Counted from the stretch's first letter, positions 34,133 through 44,064 are shown. The stretch: 64,000 bases of DNA from Gemmatimonadaceae bacterium (GCA_016742275.1 JACVCD010000008.1:163838-227837), one strand, 5' to 3'. Made by a program: numbers and translations. The notes: a model not told the origin generated them from the sequence alone.

Positions 34133-35965
34133 ATGACCAGACTTCAGATGAAGCGCCTCATCCCCGTCGTTGCATCTTTTGGACTCGCAGCCGTAGCTGC
34201 TGCTTGTGTCGACCTCGACGAAAAGCTGATCACCGGTGTCAGCGCTGACTATTACAGCACACCGGATGGTCTCAACTCGGCCGTGATTGCCAGTTACAGT
34301 CAACTGCGTAGCTACTACGGAAGGGAGCAGCTGATTTCGCTGACGCAAGCGGGGACCGATACCTGGTCGGACGCCGACCAGGCTGGATCCAACAATCGCG
34401 AATTCGGCGCCTATAACGCTGGTTTGAACAGCAGCGTCGCGCCGTTGGCCAATACGTGGAATCCTGCATATCAGATGATCAACACGCTCAATGCGGCATT
34501 GGAGCGTGGTCCAAACGCCGTGGGTCTCACACCCACGGTCAAGAATTCGCTGCTGGGTGAAGCGCATTTCCTGCGAGCGTTCGAATACTTCATGCTGGTG
34601 CAGACATTCGGCAGCGTGACGCTTTCGCTCAAGGAGAACAAGGGTGTGGTGGATCAGGCGGTGCGCGATACCGCACCGCTCATCTACCAGGCCATTCTTT
34701 CGGATCTCGACAGTGCGATCGCCAAGTTGCCGGTTACGCAAGCCGAGCGCGGTCGTGCGACACGCGGAGCCGCGCGCGCGTTGCGATCGAAAGTGTATCT
34801 CACGCGGGCGTACAAGGCGTACTCGCCCAATCGTCAGTCGGACTTCCAGGCCGCACTGGCTGATGCCAAGGCCGTGATCTCCTCTGGTGCGTATTCGCTG
34901 ACACCGGTCTATGCGGATCTCTGGTGCGCGGCACGCGCAGCAGATCCGGGACGTGCCAACTACTGCGAGAACACCGGCTATAACTCCGGTCAGTCGGAAT
35001 TCATCTTCACGGTGAACTTCTCGTATGATCAGACACACTATGATGGTGCCGATCAGTACAACTATCTGCACCTCGTCTATCTGGGGCAGTATGACAACGC
35101 GGCTTTTGGTGTTGGCATTCCGCGTGACCTGAATAATGGGCGTCCGTTCCGTCGTCTGATGCCCACACAATACGGGCTCAAGGTGTTCGACACACGTTGG
35201 TCCGGCACGCCGGGCGCGAGCGACGTGATGGACACGCGTTTTGATGGATCGTATCAGACCGTGTGGACGGCCACCGTTGGTGGTCAGCGCAATCCCACCA
35301 CCAACTGCCCGTTCTGCAGCAGCGGTGAAGTGGTGAACGTGGGTGACACGACTGGCATCTTCTTGCCGCACCCAGTGACAACTGCGTACCGGCAGGCGCG
35401 GAAGTACATGATTCGCACGATCTGCCCGACCGGCTACGCGGATCCCTCGGTGTACTGCGGCGATCGGACCGGTTCTACGGACGGCTACATCAGCTGGGAT
35501 CGTTATCCGGCGCTCAAGAAGTTCCAGGACAATCTCCGCGCCAATCTCACCGCGCAGGAAGGCGGCAAGATTCAGGTGCTGCTGCGTCTTGGTGAAGTGT
35601 ACCTGCTGGCGGCGGAAGCAGCACTTGGACTTGGCGACCTCAACGAAGCGGCTGCGAACATCAATGTGTTGCGGGTCCGCGCAGCAACGCCGGCTTACAA
35701 GAACGATCCACGGCAGATGGTGACTCCAGCGCAGATCACGCTCGACTTCATCATGGATGAGCGGGAGCGCGAATTGGCGGGTGAGTTCAACCGCTGGTAT
35801 GATCTGGTGCGTCCGGGTGCCCAGTTCTTTGTGGACCGTGTGAAGAAGTACAACCCACACGCCAGCGCGAACGTGCAACTGCGTCATGCATTGCGTCCAA
35901 TTCCGCAAACACAGATCGACGGTGTGGTGGTGGGTCCCAAGTATCCGCAGAATCCGGGGTACTGA
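34133..35965 (+). CDS. SusD/RagB family outer-membrane glycan-binding lipoprotein
   Basis: 610 residues from the ATG at 34133 with GAGGGAG upstream. The lipobox LAAVAAACVDLDE indicates lipid attachment at the cysteine. SusD features are the N-terminal YYSTPDGLNSAVIASYSQLR, LLGEAHFLRAFEYFMLVQTF, RGAARALRSKVYLTRAYKAY (TPR-like helices), RLGEVYLLAAEAALGLGDLN, LRVRAATPAYKND, and IMDERERELAGEFNRWYDLV near the end. It caps the SusC barrel and captures xylan fragments at the cell surface. The esterase gene starts 4 bp after its stop. Confidence 0.96.
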   Translation: MTRLQMKRLIPVVASFGLAAVAAACVDLDEKLITGVSADYYSTPDGLNSAVIASYSQLRSYYGREQLISLTQAGTDTWSDADQAGSNNREFGAYNAGLNSSVAPLANTWNPAYQMINTLNAALERGPNAVGLTPTVKNSLLGEAHFLRAFEYFMLVQTFGSVTLSLKENKGVVDQAVRDTAPLIYQAILSDLDSAIAKLPVTQAERGRATRGAARALRSKVYLTRAYKAYSPNRQSDFQAALADAKAVISSGAYSLTPVYADLWCAARAADPGRANYCENTGYNSGQSEFIFTVNFSYDQTHYDGADQYNYLHLVYLGQYDNAAFGVGIPRDLNNGRPFRRLMPTQYGLKVFDTRWSGTPGASDVMDTRFDGSYQTVWTATVGGQRNPTTNCPFCSSGEVVNVGDTTGIFLPHPVTTAYRQARKYMIRTICPTGYADPSVYCGDRTGSTDGYISWDRYPALKKFQDNLRANLTAQEGGKIQVLLRLGEVYLLAAEAALGLGDLNEAAANINVLRVRAATPAYKNDPRQMVTPAQITLDFIMDERERELAGEFNRWYDLVRPGAQFFVDRVKKYNPHASANVQLRHALRPIPQTQIDGVVVGPKYPQNPGY

Positions 35966-35969
35966 GCAC

Positions 35970-38900
35970 GTGATTGGTAGTGCTCGGCGAGTGCTCGCGA
36001 CGGTGCCGCTGCTGGTATTGCTCGGCGCGAGCCTCACCGCAGCGGTTCCCGCGTCAGGCGCCAACCGCAGATCGATCGATGATCTGCGGTTGGCGCGCAT
36101 ACTGAGTGATGGAGCCGTGTTGCAACGCCGGACCTCGGTGCCTGTGTGGGGGTGGGCCGCGCCAGGTGCCGAGGTCTCGGTGTTGCTGCATGGTACGCGC
36201 ATCAATGTCACGCGCCGCGCGGTAGCAGATTCATCGGGCGCGTGGCGCGTGGAATTCTCCCCGATGGAGGCCGGTGGTCCGTACAATGTGCGGGCATCCA
36301 GTGGTGCGCAGGTCGCAGAAGCGCGCCGCCTCTATATCGGTGATGTGTGGGTGGCCTCGGGACAGTCGAATATGGAGTGGAGACTGGCTGATGCTGCGGG
36401 TGGTGCAAATGATGTGGCGCAAGCGCGCGATACACTGATTCGCGAGTTCGCTGTACCGCACAAATGGTCGTGGATGCAGGAGCGTGATGTCAGCGGTGGT
36501 CAATGGTTGCCCGCAACGCCAGCGCATGCCGGTCAGTTCAGCGCGGTGGCATATCACTTTGCCCGCGAAGTTCGGAAGGCCACCGGTGTGCCGATCGGTA
36601 TTGTGCATGCCTCCTGGGGCGGCAGTGCGCTTACACCGTGGATGAGTCGATCTGCGCTCGGTCTCGACAGTGCGTCGTGGTTACGTGTGCAGCAAAGTGA
36701 GCAGCAGTATCAGCAACGCCTTCGCGATTCGCTGCGTGTGCGATTGGGTGGCGTGTTGCCCGATCGCGATGGCGGTCTGGTGGATGGACGCGCGTTGTGG
36801 GCGAACCCGGATTTCGATGACGCGGTTTGGCAACAGATCACCGTGCCGTCCCCATGGGAACGCGCTGGTCTGGCAGGTCTCGATGGTGTGGCGTGGTATC
36901 GCACGCAGGTCGAGCTTACGACTGCGGACCTCGAGCAGTCGATAGCGCTGTCGCTTGGGGCAATCGATGACGAGGACGTGACCTGGGTGAATGGCGTGGA
37001 AGTTGGCCGGACGTCCGGATACAATGTGCCGCGTCGTTACGTCATTCCGAAGCAAGTACTTCGTGCAGGAAAGAATGTGATTGCCGTGCGTGTGCGCGAC
37101 GGTGGAGGTGATGGTGGTATCACCGGTCCCGCGCGCGGCATGGGTTTGCAGATCGGAAATACAACTCGTGCGCTACCGACATCGTGGCGATTCCGTGTTG
37201 GTGAAGTGTCGCTCGGCGAAGATGGACAGCATGTCAATAAGATTCCCTCGGTGTTGCATCAGGCGATGATTCGCCCGCTGCTCAATCAGCCAATCACCGG
37301 TGTGATCTGGTATCAGGGTGAATCCAACGCCAACTCCGACGCGCAGGCGCGGGAGTACGCACCGGAGTTTGCCGCATTGATTCGCAGCTGGCGTCAGGAG
37401 TGGCGGAGCGGCCGAAAAGATTTCCCGTTTTTCTGGGTGCAACTCGCCAACTTTGGTGCGCCGGATACACTGCCGCCGCGTTCAGGTGGATGGGCGTTGC
37501 TCAGGGAATCACAGCAGCAGGCGCTGATGCTGCCAAACACCGGGCAAGCGGTGAGCATCGACATTGGTGATGCGTGGGATATTCATCCGCGCAACAAGCG
37601 CGATGTTGGTCATCGATTGGCGTTGTTGGCGCGCAAGGTGGCGTACGGCGAATCGGCCGTGGTGACGACGGGTCCACAGTATCAATTGCACACGGTACGT
37701 GGTTCGCAGGTTGATGTGCAATTTGGTGCGGTTGGCGCCGGGCTTTCTCTGCGCGGCGATGCAACACGCGCATTTGCGCTGGCCGGTGCGGACGGACAGT
37801 GGCATTGGGCCAGCGCCACGGCCAAGGGCAATACGGTCACGCTCACGAGTGCTGCGGTTCGCGAGCCACAGTTCATTCGTTATGCGTGGGCCAACAGTCC
37901 GGCAGGTGCGATGCTATTTGGAAGTCATGGGCTGCCGACCGCGCCCTTTCGCACGGATACCGAACGTTGGGTGAGTACGTGGCAGGCCGCGCCGCAGTTG
38001 GTTGAGCCGCGCAATATGCCGCCGGCGCCCGGTCTCGCCGGAAGTACACTGCGGCAAGTCATTCATTTGTCGGTTGGTGGGGAGCGGTTTCGTTTCCGCT
38101 TCTCCAATGCATTTGGCAACGGACCGGTGGAGATTGCGGGCACACAAGTGGCGTTGAGCGCCGGAGCGCACGCCACGTCCGCCGGCACGTCACGCGCGGT
38201 GCTGTTCAACGGAAAGCCTGGTGTCACCATTCCGGTTGGCGCGGTGGTGGAATCGGATCCGGTTGCGTTGACGGCCGCGGCCATGGCCGATCTCACCATC
38301 ACGAGCTTCATCGCGCAGGCGCCGTCCGAACTCACGGGACATCCCGGGTCGCGCACGACATCGTTCTTGCAGAGCGGTGATCATACCGCCGACGCGAGTA
38401 TGCCAGACGCCGTGCGCACGGAGCATTGGTATCTGCTGTCGGGCATTGATGTAGTGGCCGGCCCTCAGGTGGCATCGGTAGCCATCATTGGCAATTCCAT
38501 CACCGATGGTCGCGGCTCAACCACCGACAAGAACAATCGGTGGCCGGATCAGCTCTCGAAGCGATTGCAGGCTGCGGCGGATCTCAAGCACGTGGCCGTG
38601 CTCAACGCCGGCATCGGTGGCAACTGCGTATTGCGCGCCTGCCTCGGTCCGTCGGCACTGGATCGCATCGAGCGTGACGTGTTTGCCCAGCATGGTCTGC
38701 AATGGGCCGTGGTATTTGAAGGGGTAAACGATTTGGGTGGTGCGCGTGATGCTGCCGAATCTCAACAGGTCGCTCGCGATCTCATCGCGGCCTATCAGGT
38801 GTTCATCGCACGAGCTCGTGCACGCGGTGTGCGTATCTATGGCGCGACCATTCTGCCCTTTGGTGGCTCGCAGTACGACACACCCGATCACGAAGCCGCA

Positions 38901-39113
38901 CGACAGACGGTGAATCAGTGGGTTCGCACCAGCAACGCATTTGATGGTGTGATCGATTTTGATGCCGCACTGCGTGATCCTGCCAAACCCACGTGGCTCG
39001 TGTCATGGGCCGACAGTGGTGATCATCTCCATCCCGGTGAGGCCGGGCATCGCGCCATGGGTGACGCGGTGGATCTCGCTCTCTTCAAGCACGTCAAACA
39101 ACAGGCGCGATAG
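35970..39113 (+). CDS. Two-domain acetylesterase: sialate-O-acetylesterase-like SGNH plus XynE-like SGNH domain
   Basis: 1047 residues from the GTG at 35970, with a signal peptide (VPLLVLLGASLTAAVPASGA). The first half (about 40-640) is of the sialate O-acetylesterase/CE6-like type: DVWVASGQSNMEWRL with nucleophile about S133, GIVHASWGGSALTPWM, GVIWYQGESNAN and IGDAWDIHPRNKRDVGHRL. A jelly-roll segment (about 270-390, FDDAVWQQITVPSPWER) is inserted in it, as in that family. The second half (about 650-1047) is a separate SGNH hydrolase resembling Prevotella XynE: IIGNSITDGRGS with Ser about 843, NAGIGGN, FEGVNDLGG and DHLHPGEAGHR. Both should remove acetyl groups from xylan fragments, perhaps at different positions. 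It belongs to the SusCD operon. Confidence 0.88.
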   Translation: MIGSARRVLATVPLLVLLGASLTAAVPASGANRRSIDDLRLARILSDGAVLQRRTSVPVWGWAAPGAEVSVLLHGTRINVTRRAVADSSGAWRVEFSPMEAGGPYNVRASSGAQVAEARRLYIGDVWVASGQSNMEWRLADAAGGANDVAQARDTLIREFAVPHKWSWMQERDVSGGQWLPATPAHAGQFSAVAYHFAREVRKATGVPIGIVHASWGGSALTPWMSRSALGLDSASWLRVQQSEQQYQQRLRDSLRVRLGGVLPDRDGGLVDGRALWANPDFDDAVWQQITVPSPWERAGLAGLDGVAWYRTQVELTTADLEQSIALSLGAIDDEDVTWVNGVEVGRTSGYNVPRRYVIPKQVLRAGKNVIAVRVRDGGGDGGITGPARGMGLQIGNTTRALPTSWRFRVGEVSLGEDGQHVNKIPSVLHQAMIRPLLNQPITGVIWYQGESNANSDAQAREYAPEFAALIRSWRQEWRSGRKDFPFFWVQLANFGAPDTLPPRSGGWALLRESQQQALMLPNTGQAVSIDIGDAWDIHPRNKRDVGHRLALLARKVAYGESAVVTTGPQYQLHTVRGSQVDVQFGAVGAGLSLRGDATRAFALAGADGQWHWASATAKGNTVTLTSAAVREPQFIRYAWANSPAGAMLFGSHGLPTAPFRTDTERWVSTWQAAPQLVEPRNMPPAPGLAGSTLRQVIHLSVGGERFRFRFSNAFGNGPVEIAGTQVALSAGAHATSAGTSRAVLFNGKPGVTIPVGAVVESDPVALTAAAMADLTITSFIAQAPSELTGHPGSRTTSFLQSGDHTADASMPDAVRTEHWYLLSGIDVVAGPQVASVAIIGNSITDGRGSTTDKNNRWPDQLSKRLQAAADLKHVAVLNAGIGGNCVLRACLGPSALDRIERDVFAQHGLQWAVVFEGVNDLGGARDAAESQQVARDLIAAYQVFIARARARGVRIYGATILPFGGSQYDTPDHEAARQTVNQWVRTSNAFDGVIDFDAALRDPAKPTWLVSWADSGDHLHPGEAGHRAMGDAVDLALFKHVKQQAR
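36058..36096 (+). other. Perfect 16-bp hairpin within the 5' coding region of the esterase gene
   Basis: GCGCCAACCGCAGATC (36058-36073) is the exact reverse complement of GATCTGCGGTTGGCGC (36081-36096), with a 7-base spacer. It lies about 90 bases into the coding region, just after the signal peptide codons, and 93 bp after the SusD stop. A stem this long and perfect inside coding sequence is unlikely by chance; it could stabilise the SusCD part of the message or slow translation. Confidence 0.7.
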
Positions 39114-39163
39114 AACGGCAACACGCGCTTAGTACTTCGCTCCAGTCTTTCCCACCTCGAGTC

Positions 39164-41470
39164 ATGTCCAGCCCCACCAAGGAAGCAACTGCCCCCTATC
39201 GTGACGCCGATCTCCCGGTAGAGATCCGTGTGGCCGATCTGCTGTCTCGCATGACGCTGGCCGAAAAGGCGGCGCAGATGATGTGCGTGTGGAACGAGAA
39301 AGCACAGAAGCTGGTGGATGCCAGCGGTGCGTTTGATCCGGAGAAGGCCCGCGCCGCGTTCGGTCATGGTAACGGTCTGGGTCAGGTCGGCCGGCCCAGT
39401 GATGCGGGGGGCGGCATCGGACCGCGCGCCAGCGCGGAACTCACCAACGCCATTCAGCGCTTCTTCATCGAAGAGAGCCGCCTCGGCATTCCTGTGGTGT
39501 TTCACGAGGAGTGCCTGCACGGTCAGGCGTCGCGCGGTGCAACCAGCTTTCCGCAGCCCATCGGATTGGCCGCCACGTTCAATCCGGCGTTGGTCGAAAA
39601 GTTGTACGCCATGACGGCTCATGAGGCGCGTGTGCGTGGCACGCACCTCGCGCTGACGCCGGTGGTGGATGTGGCACGTGATGCGCGCTGGGGGCGTGTA
39701 GAGGAAACATTTGGTGAAGACACATTCCTTGTGTCTACCATGGGGCAGAGCGCGGTGCGCGGATTTCAGGGCGACGCGAGTTTCCGCGATCACACCCGCG
39801 TGATGGCTACGCTCAAACACTTCGCGGCCCATGGTCAGCCCGAGTCGGGCCAAAATTGTGCGCCGGTGAATGTGTCGGAGCGGGTGTTGCGCGAAACATT
39901 CCTCGCGCCATTTGAAGACGCCATTCGCAAAGCCGGCGCCATTGGTGTTATGGCTTCGTACAACGAAATCGACGGTGTGCCATCACACGCCAGCAAGTGG
40001 CTGCTGCGTGATGTGCTGCGTGATGAATGGCAGTTCCAGGGTTTTGTGGTGTCCGACTACTACGCCATATGGGAGTTGGGCTACCGCCCTGACACACACG
40101 GGCATTTCGTGGCACACGATCGCAAGGAGTCGGCGGCGCTGTCGATCAAGGCCGGTGTGAATATCGAGTTGCCGGAGCCCGATTGTTATCTGCACATCGA
40201 GGAGCTAGTACGCGAGGGCACGCTCCGCGAAGTGGATCTCGATGCGCTTGTGGCGCCCATGTTGTACTGGAAGTTCCGCATGGGCTTGTTCGACCATCCG
40301 TATGTGAGTCTTGATGAGGCGGAACGGGTCGCGGAACAGCCGTCGCACCGGGCGCTGGCACTCGATGCGGCACGCGAGACGATCACGTTGCTCAAGAATG
40401 ATGGTGATGTGTTGCCGCTCGATGTCGCAGCGCTCAAGACCATTGCGGTGGTCGGACCCAATGCTCACCGCGCCATGTTGGGTGGGTACAGCGGAACCCC
40501 TACCTATCAGACGTCCATTCTCGACGGCATTCGCGAGTTTGTTGGCGATCGGGCGCGGGTCGTGCACGCGGAAGGTTGCCGCATCACCGAAGGCGGATCG
40601 TGGCAGCAGGATGAGGTGGTCAAGGCCGATCCTGCCGACAACCAGCGTTTGATCGAGGAAGCGGTTCGGGTCGCTGCAGACGCTGATGTCATCGTGCTCG
40701 CCGTGGGTGGAAATGAACAGACCTCCCGCGAAGCCTGGTCGCGTGTACATCTGGGCGATCGCACCGATCTCGAGTTGGTCGGTGAGCAGAACGATCTGCT
40801 GCGTGCCCTGACGGCCACGGGCAAGCCAGTGGTGGCGGTGCTCATCAACGGGCGCCCGTTGGCTGCGGTGGCGTTGCACGAAGAGGCGCGTGCCATTCTC
40901 GAGTGCTGGTATCTCGGGCAGGAAGGCGGTCGCGCCGTGGCCGAGGTGCTGTTTGGTGCGTTCAATCCCGGCGGCAAGTTGCCGATCAGTGTGCCGCGAC
41001 ATGTGGGGCAGTTGCCGATTTTTTACAACTACAAGCCGTCGGCGCGTCGTGGTTATCTGTTCGACGATACCACACCGCTCTATCCGTTTGGGTTCGGACT
41101 GAGCTACACCAGTTTTGCGCTCACGAATGCACGTGTTGCCGCGAGTGAGATATCACGCGACGGTCACACCACCGTGCAGGTGGATGTGACCAACACCGGT
41201 ACTCGTGCCGGAACGGAAGTAGTGCAGCTCTACATCCGTGATGTGGTGAGCTCGGTGACACGTCCGGTGAAAGAGCTCAAGGGTTTCGCCAAGGTGCACC
41301 TCAAGCCCGGTGAAACGACCACGGTAACGCTGCCCGTGACACCGGAATCGCTCTGGTTCTACAACATCGACATGGAACGCGTGGTGGAACCCGGTGAGTT
41401 CCACCTGCTCGTTGGCACGTCGTCGCAGGATGCTGATCTCACCCGCCTCACGCTGCGCGTGACGGCCTGA
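39164..41470 (+). CDS. Glycoside hydrolase family 3 (probable beta-xylosidase)
   Basis: 768 residues with the three GH3 parts: TIM barrel (ALTPVVDVARDARWGRVEET, LKHFAAHGQPESGQN, VMASYNEIDGVPSHASKWLL, nucleophile about D297 in GFVVSDYYAIWEL), the alpha/beta sandwich (ETITLLKNDGDVLPLD, VVGPNAHRAMLGGYSG, VLAVGGNEQTSREAWSRVHL) and a fibronectin-like C-terminus (YPFGFGLSYTSFALTNARVA, VTNTGTRAGTEVVQLYIRD). It probably releases xylose from xylo-oligomers; beta-glucosidase is the alternative. No clear signal peptide is present at its N-terminus (MSSPTKEATAPYRDADLPVE), unlike its neighbours, so a cytosolic location is likely and would match import by the next gene. Confidence 0.92.
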   Translation: MSSPTKEATAPYRDADLPVEIRVADLLSRMTLAEKAAQMMCVWNEKAQKLVDASGAFDPEKARAAFGHGNGLGQVGRPSDAGGGIGPRASAELTNAIQRFFIEESRLGIPVVFHEECLHGQASRGATSFPQPIGLAATFNPALVEKLYAMTAHEARVRGTHLALTPVVDVARDARWGRVEETFGEDTFLVSTMGQSAVRGFQGDASFRDHTRVMATLKHFAAHGQPESGQNCAPVNVSERVLRETFLAPFEDAIRKAGAIGVMASYNEIDGVPSHASKWLLRDVLRDEWQFQGFVVSDYYAIWELGYRPDTHGHFVAHDRKESAALSIKAGVNIELPEPDCYLHIEELVREGTLREVDLDALVAPMLYWKFRMGLFDHPYVSLDEAERVAEQPSHRALALDAARETITLLKNDGDVLPLDVAALKTIAVVGPNAHRAMLGGYSGTPTYQTSILDGIREFVGDRARVVHAEGCRITEGGSWQQDEVVKADPADNQRLIEEAVRVAADADVIVLAVGGNEQTSREAWSRVHLGDRTDLELVGEQNDLLRALTATGKPVVAVLINGRPLAAVALHEEARAILECWYLGQEGGRAVAEVLFGAFNPGGKLPISVPRHVGQLPIFYNYKPSARRGYLFDDTTPLYPFGFGLSYTSFALTNARVAASEISRDGHTTVQVDVTNTGTRAGTEVVQLYIRDVVSSVTRPVKELKGFAKVHLKPGETTTVTLPVTPESLWFYNIDMERVVEPGEFHLLVGTSSQDADLTRLTLRVTA

Positions 41471-41497
41471 ACTCCACTTATCGCACTCAGCGCCTAC

Positions 41498-42859
41498 ATG
41501 GACGACGTACGTCTTTCAGTCAAAGAGAAGCTTGGCTACGGCCTCGGTGATGCCGCAGCGAATTTCATCTTCCAGACCATGCTGGTGTTCCAGCTGGCCT
41601 TCTACACCGACACGTTTGGCATCACCGCCGCGGCGGCCGGCACGCTGTTCCTGGTGGTGCGTGTGTTTGATGCGGTGTTCGATCCGTTCATGGGCATCAT
41701 TGCCGACCGGACGAACACCAAGTGGGGCAAGTTCCGGCCATGGATTCTGTGGACGGCGGTGCCGTTTGGTATTGCCGGCTACCTGACATTCTCCACACCG
41801 GATCTCGGCGCGGACGGCAAGCTCGTATATGCGTACGTCACGTACATCCTGCTCATGGTGGTGTATTCGGCCAACAATCTGCCGTACTCCGCTCTGAGTG
41901 GTGTGATGACGGGCGATCTGGGTGAACGCACCAGTCTTTCGTCGTACCGGTTTGTGTGCGCCATGCTGGCCACGGTAGTAGTGCAGGGTCTCGCGCTCCC
42001 GATGGTGAAGATGTTTGGCGGTGGTGATGATGCAGCAGGCTACCGCGCGACCATTGGCATCTTCTCCGTGCTGGCCGTGCTGTTCTTCCTGGTCACGTTC
42101 AGCACGACCAAGGAACGCATCGCGCCCGATCCCAAGCAGCAGTCATCGATAGCGCAGGACTTCAAGGATCTGTTCAGCAACGGTCCCTGGATCGCGATGT
42201 TCGTGCTCACGATCATTCTGTTCATCACGCTGTCGCTGCGTGGTGGCGCGATGCTCTACTACTTCAAGTACTATCTGCAGCGCGAAGACCTGTTCAGCAT
42301 GTTCAATGTGGCAGGCACGGGATGCACGATCATTGGTGTTGTCCTGTCCAAGCCGCTGGCCATGAAGTACGGCAAGCGCAATCTGTTCATCATGGGATTG
42401 GCGGCCACGGTGGTATTCACGGCCGTGTTCTACCTGCTCGCACCTGCTTCGGTACCGCTGATTGTCGGTACGGAGATGCTGCGTCAGTTCGCCTACGGAT
42501 TCACGATTCCGTTGCTGTGGGCCATGATGGCCGATGTGGCCGACTTCTCGGAGTGGAAGACCGGGCGTCGCGCGACCGCCGTGGTGTTTTCGGCCATTGT
42601 GTTCGGACTCAAGGCCGGTCTTGGTGTTGGCGGCGCGATGGGTGGTTATGTGCTCGCTGCGTATGGCTACGTGCCCAACGTGGCGCAAACCGCCGAAGCG
42701 CTCGAAGGCATCAAGCTCAGTGTGAGTTTGCTGCCGGCGTTGGGCTTTGCACTGTGCATCGTGTGTCTCTACTTCTATCGCATCTCGCGTACCACAGAGG
42801 TCGAGATGACCACCACCCTCACGGAGCGCCGCCGTGTGTTGGCGGCGGCATCGGCATGA
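41498..42859 (+). CDS. GPH-family sugar:cation symporter (xyloside/oligosaccharide importer)
   Basis: 453 residues, twelve helices. The start VKEKLGYGLGDAAANFIFQT and the loop motif VFDPFMGIIADRTNTKWGKF are the glycoside-pentoside-hexuronide family signature, and EWKTGRRATAVVFSAIVFGL is the second-half counterpart. Members such as XynP/XylP import xylosides or uronides with a cation. In this locus it is the only inner-membrane carrier for the sugars released by the enzymes, so xylo-oligomers or xylose are the likely cargo. It follows GH3 by 27 bp and shares ATGA with the first GH10 gene. Confidence 0.92.
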   Translation: MDDVRLSVKEKLGYGLGDAAANFIFQTMLVFQLAFYTDTFGITAAAAGTLFLVVRVFDAVFDPFMGIIADRTNTKWGKFRPWILWTAVPFGIAGYLTFSTPDLGADGKLVYAYVTYILLMVVYSANNLPYSALSGVMTGDLGERTSLSSYRFVCAMLATVVVQGLALPMVKMFGGGDDAAGYRATIGIFSVLAVLFFLVTFSTTKERIAPDPKQQSSIAQDFKDLFSNGPWIAMFVLTIILFITLSLRGGAMLYYFKYYLQREDLFSMFNVAGTGCTIIGVVLSKPLAMKYGKRNLFIMGLAATVVFTAVFYLLAPASVPLIVGTEMLRQFAYGFTIPLLWAMMADVADFSEWKTGRRATAVVFSAIVFGLKAGLGVGGAMGGYVLAAYGYVPNVAQTAEALEGIKLSVSLLPALGFALCIVCLYFYRISRTTEVEMTTTLTERRRVLAAASA

Positions 42860-44064
42860 AGCGTCATCGCGTCGTTCCACTTGGTCTCGCCATGCTGGTG
42901 TGCGGCGCGTCGGGTTGCCGCGCGAAGTCGTCCGGCGGCGAAGCGACCGCTTCTTCAGTACCCGCTGCGTCGACAACGCAGCCGGCCCTCAAGACGGCCT
43001 TCCGTGAAGACTTCCTGATTGGCGGAGCCCTCAATCCCGAGCAGTTCAACGGACGGGATACCAAGGGCGGCGAGGTCATCACGCAGCATTTCAACACCAT
43101 CACGCCGGAGAATGTGCTCAAGTGGGAGCACGTGCATCCGGAGCGCGGTCGCTACGACTTTGTGCCAGCCGATGCCTATGTGGCATACGGTGAGCGCCAC
43201 AAGATGTTCATCGTCGGGCACACGCTGGTGTGGCATAGCCAGACGCCGCGCTGGGTGTTCCAGGATGCGGCCGGAGCTCCAGTGAGTCGTGATACGCTGC
43301 TTGCACGCATGCGGGATCATATCCACACCGTCGCCGGCCGGTACAAGGGGCGCATTCACGGGTGGGATGTCGTGAATGAGGCGCTCAATGAAGATGGCAC
43401 ACTGCGACAGTCGCCGTGGCTCACCATCATTGGCCCAGACTACATCGCCAAGGCATTCGAATACGCACGCGAAGCCGATCCCAATGCGCAGCTCTACTAC
43501 AACGACTACTCGCTGGAGAATCCAGCCAAGCGTGCCGGTGCGATTCGCATCATTCGTGAACTTCAGGCGCGGCGCATTCCCATTCAGGGTGTCGGTATGC
43601 AGGGGCACCTGAAGATGGACTGGCCAAGTGTGGCACTCGAAGACTCCACCATCACGGAGTTTGCCGCCACCGGTGTGAAGGTGCACATCACCGAACTCGA
43701 TATCGATGTGCTGCCGCAGCCTACGCGCAATCGTGGCGCGGACGTTTCCATGCGGGCGCAGGCTGCTGCAGGTCTCGATCCCTACAAGGCAGCACTTCCT
43801 GATTCGATGCAGCAGGCGTTGGCGGCCCGATATGCGGCGATCTTTGCGGTGTATCTCCGGCATCGCGATGTGATTGATCGCGTAACGTTCTGGGGTGTGG
43901 CTGACGGGGATTCGTGGCTCAATGGTTGGCCCATTCCGGGGCGCACGAGCTATCCGCTGTTGTTTGATCGAGCGCATCAGGGCAAACCGGCGCTGGATTC
44001 GGTGTTGGCCAAGGCGCGTGGACCGCGTGAAACGACACCTTCGCGTCCGCGGGGCGAACAGTGA
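42856..44064 (+). CDS. Endo-1,4-beta-xylanase, GH10, lipoprotein (first copy)
   Basis: 402 residues from the ATG at 42856, in an ATGA overlap with the symporter gene. The lipobox LVCGASGCRAKSS suggests anchoring at a membrane or on the surface. The GH10 barrel includes FNTITPENVLKWEHVHPERG, VGHTLVWHSQTPRW, the acid/base about E175 in GWDVVNEAL, NDYSLENP, GVGMQGHL, and the nucleophile about E280 in KVHITELDIDVLP, then RVTFWGVADGDSWLNGWP. All catalytic residues are present. It cleaves the xylan backbone. Reading frame open to 42322 belongs to the other gene. Confidence 0.95.
   Translation: MKRHRVVPLGLAMLVCGASGCRAKSSGGEATASSVPAASTTQPALKTAFREDFLIGGALNPEQFNGRDTKGGEVITQHFNTITPENVLKWEHVHPERGRYDFVPADAYVAYGERHKMFIVGHTLVWHSQTPRWVFQDAAGAPVSRDTLLARMRDHIHTVAGRYKGRIHGWDVVNEALNEDGTLRQSPWLTIIGPDYIAKAFEYAREADPNAQLYYNDYSLENPAKRAGAIRIIRELQARRIPIQGVGMQGHLKMDWPSVALEDSTITEFAATGVKVHITELDIDVLPQPTRNRGADVSMRAQAAAGLDPYKAALPDSMQQALAARYAAIFAVYLRHRDVIDRVTFWGVADGDSWLNGWPIPGRTSYPLLFDRAHQGKPALDSVLAKARGPRETTPSRPRGEQ

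Noticed and set aside
34037..36286. A 749-codon open frame on the minus strand opposite SusD and the esterase gene
   Set aside because: It is a shadow of well-supported genes: composition is rich in Arg, His, Cys and Thr without any domain, and SusD on the other strand is unmistakable.
42322..42855. An upstream extension of the first GH10 frame
   Set aside because: It runs inside the GPH symporter gene in another frame; the lipoprotein signal and ATGA overlap fix the start at 42856.
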